DNA of 63,425 nt from Candidatus Stammera capleta (GTDB taxonomy: Bacteria; Pseudomonadota; Gammaproteobacteria; Enterobacterales; Enterobacteriaceae): NCBI GenBank assembly GCA_015134395.1, contig CP043983.1:1-63425 (forward strand). The letters run 5' to 3'. The notes under the pieces were generated by a model, which had not been told where the DNA came from, ran no database searches, and was given only the letters and a program-made list of their open reading frames with translations. The position numbers and the translations under genes were made by a program. How positions within the stretch are numbered: the first letter of the stretch is position 1; each line of letters starts with the position of its first letter. Below, piece after piece: positions 61,807 to 63,425 of the stretch.

Positions 61807-63425
61807 ATGAAAAAAAAAAAAATAATAAATTATAAAAAAACTATTAATTTACCAAAAATAAATTTTCCAATGAAAGCTAATTTAAATATTAAAGAAAACA
61901 AAATATTAAAAAAATGAAAAAAAAATAATTTATATTATAAAATAAGAGAAAAAAAAAAAAATAAAAAAAAATTTATCTTACATGATGGACCACCTTATGC
62001 TAATGGAAATATTCATATAGGACATGCTTATAATAAAATATTAAAAGATATAATATTAAAATATAAAAATTTAATGAATTTAGATACACCATATATCCCG
62101 GGATGGGATTGTCATGGTTTACCAATAGAACTAGAAATACAAAAAAAAAACAAAATTAAATTAAATTCAAAAAAAAATATATATATTTTTAAAAAAAAAT
62201 GTAAAGAATATGCTGATATACAAATAAATAATCAAAAAAAAGATTTTATAAGATTAGGTATTTTAGCAGATTGAAAAAATATATATAAAACTATGGATTT
62301 CAAATATATATCAAATACAATAAAAATTTTAAGTAAAATAATAAAATTAAATTTATTAGAAAGAAAAAAAAAACCAACAAATTGATGTATAAATTGTAAA
62401 TCATCATTAGCAGATGCTGAAATAGAATATATAAAAAAAAAATCTAACTCAATATATATATTATTTAAAATTTTTAATAAAAATATTTTATTTAAAAATA
62501 TTAAAAATAAAAAAAAAATTAATAAAAATAAAAATATATATTTTATCATATGAACTACAACTATATGAACTATACCAGGTAATTGTGCCATATCCATAAA
62601 TCCAAAATTTATATACTCTCTAATAGAAAATAAAAAAAATATTTATATAATATTAAAAAATAAAAAAAAATCTTTTATAAAAAAAATTAATATAAAATTT
62701 AATAATATATATAATATATATGGTAAATTTTTTAAAAAAATATATGTATATCATCCAATATCAAAAAAAAAAACACCATTAATTTTTAATAAAAATATAA
62801 AAAAAGATACTGGAACAGGAATAGTACATATTGCATCAGAACATGGAGAAGAAGATAATTTAATATCAAAAAAATATAATATAAATGGTTTAAATGTAAT
62901 AAATAAAAATGGAAAATATATAAAATATAAATATATTAAAAAAATTGAAGGATGTAAAATATATAATGCTGAAAAATTAATTTTAAAAAAAATAATAAAA
63001 AATAAAAAATTAATATTTCAAGAAATAATAATTCATAAATATCCACATTGTTGAAGACATAAAACTCCTATAATATTAAAATCAACGTCTCAATGATTTA
63101 TAAATTTAAATAAAAATAATTTAAAAAAAAAAGTAATTAAAAATATAAAAAATATAAAATGAATTCCAATATGAGGTTATAAAAAAATAAAAAAAATGAT
63201 TTTAAATAGACCAAATTGATGTATATCTAGACAACGTACATGAGGAATTCCTATACCTATATTTATAAATAAAAAAACAAAAAAATTACATCCAAAAACT
63301 TTATATTTAATGAATAAAATATCTAATAAAATAAAAATTTTTGGTCCAAATTATTGATTAAATATAAAAAAAAAAAATTTTTTAGGTAAAGAACATAAAA
63401 AATATAAAAAAATTTTAGATACATT
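61807..63425 (+). CDS. ileS: Isoleucyl-tRNA synthetase (N-terminal part, cut by window end)
   Basis: The first 539 codons of a protein near 940 aa in E. coli. [13 protein letters not shown] start, HIGH motif [26 protein letters not shown], editing-domain [29 protein letters not shown], and RPNWCISRQRTWGIPIP. KMSKS lies beyond the window. Most Trp are TGA but PGWDCHG uses TGG (62104-62106). A run of 13 A begins the gene. Follows dnaK divergently, as in the E. coli dnaKJ-ileS region. Confidence 0.96.

Noticed and set aside
61810..61822. 13-A run at the ileS start as a frameshift
   Set aside because: The ATG and the downstream conserved [10 protein letters not shown] are already in the same frame.

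Overview
The window is an extremely AT-rich, gene-dense stretch that looks like the chromosome of a highly reduced insect-type endosymbiont descended from Enterobacterales. UGA reads as tryptophan: almost every long gene is cut by TGA codons exactly where its E. coli homologue has Trp, and reading through them restores full-length, collinear proteins. All boundaries below use that code. Many neighbourhoods match E. coli: rnhA/dnaQ, asnS-porin, alaS-csrA-tRNA-Ser-tRNA-Arg, dnaX-htpG-adk, the mra/dcw cluster, hslVU, rsmD-rpoH, rpsA-ihfB, serS/trxB/infA, clpP-clpX-lon, folD/cysS with tRNA-Arg(UCU), rlmN-rodZ-hisS-der, metK-speA-speB, dnaK-dnaJ-ileS.

Layout: 1-1161 holds the C-terminal two thirds of a protelomerase (telomere resolvase) resembling TelN of phage N15 and TelK of phiKO2, followed by a 60-bp palindrome. 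1.2-9.6 kb: gapA, rnhA, dnaQ, asnS, a porin, two tRNAs, csrA, alaS. 9.6-10.4 kb: non-coding, with a 32-bp tandem repeat. 10.4-16.8 kb: adk, htpG, dnaX, secA. 17-26.6 kb: peptidoglycan precursor genes ddl-murC-murG-murD-mraY-murF-murE-rsmH, with the division genes lost. 26.7-28.7 kb: tpiA, murA. 28.7-41 kb: rpmE, tusE, hslUV, rpoH, rsmD, dnaB, ssb, rpsA, ihfB, dusA, serS, trxB, infA, nusB. 41-45 kb: clpP, clpX, lon. 45-53 kb: folD, cysS, RNase P RNA, der, hisS, a short rodZ, rlmN, tsaB. 53-63 kb: metK, speA, speB, glyA, dnaJ, dnaK, ileS (cut by the window end).

Together the genes give translation and its quality control, replication, an unusually complete proteostasis set (DnaK/J, HtpG, ClpXP, HslUV, Lon, sigma-32), most of the route to lipid-linked murein precursor, and putrescine synthesis from arginine.

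The most exciting item is the protelomerase. All residues I recognise as catalytic are kept, and its base composition matches the rest of the window. In phages such enzymes make covalently closed hairpin ends, so this gene predicts a linear, hairpin-ended chromosome (or a linear replicon) in a reduced-genome endosymbiont. Its frame is interrupted only at a 19-A run, which may be rescued by slippage.
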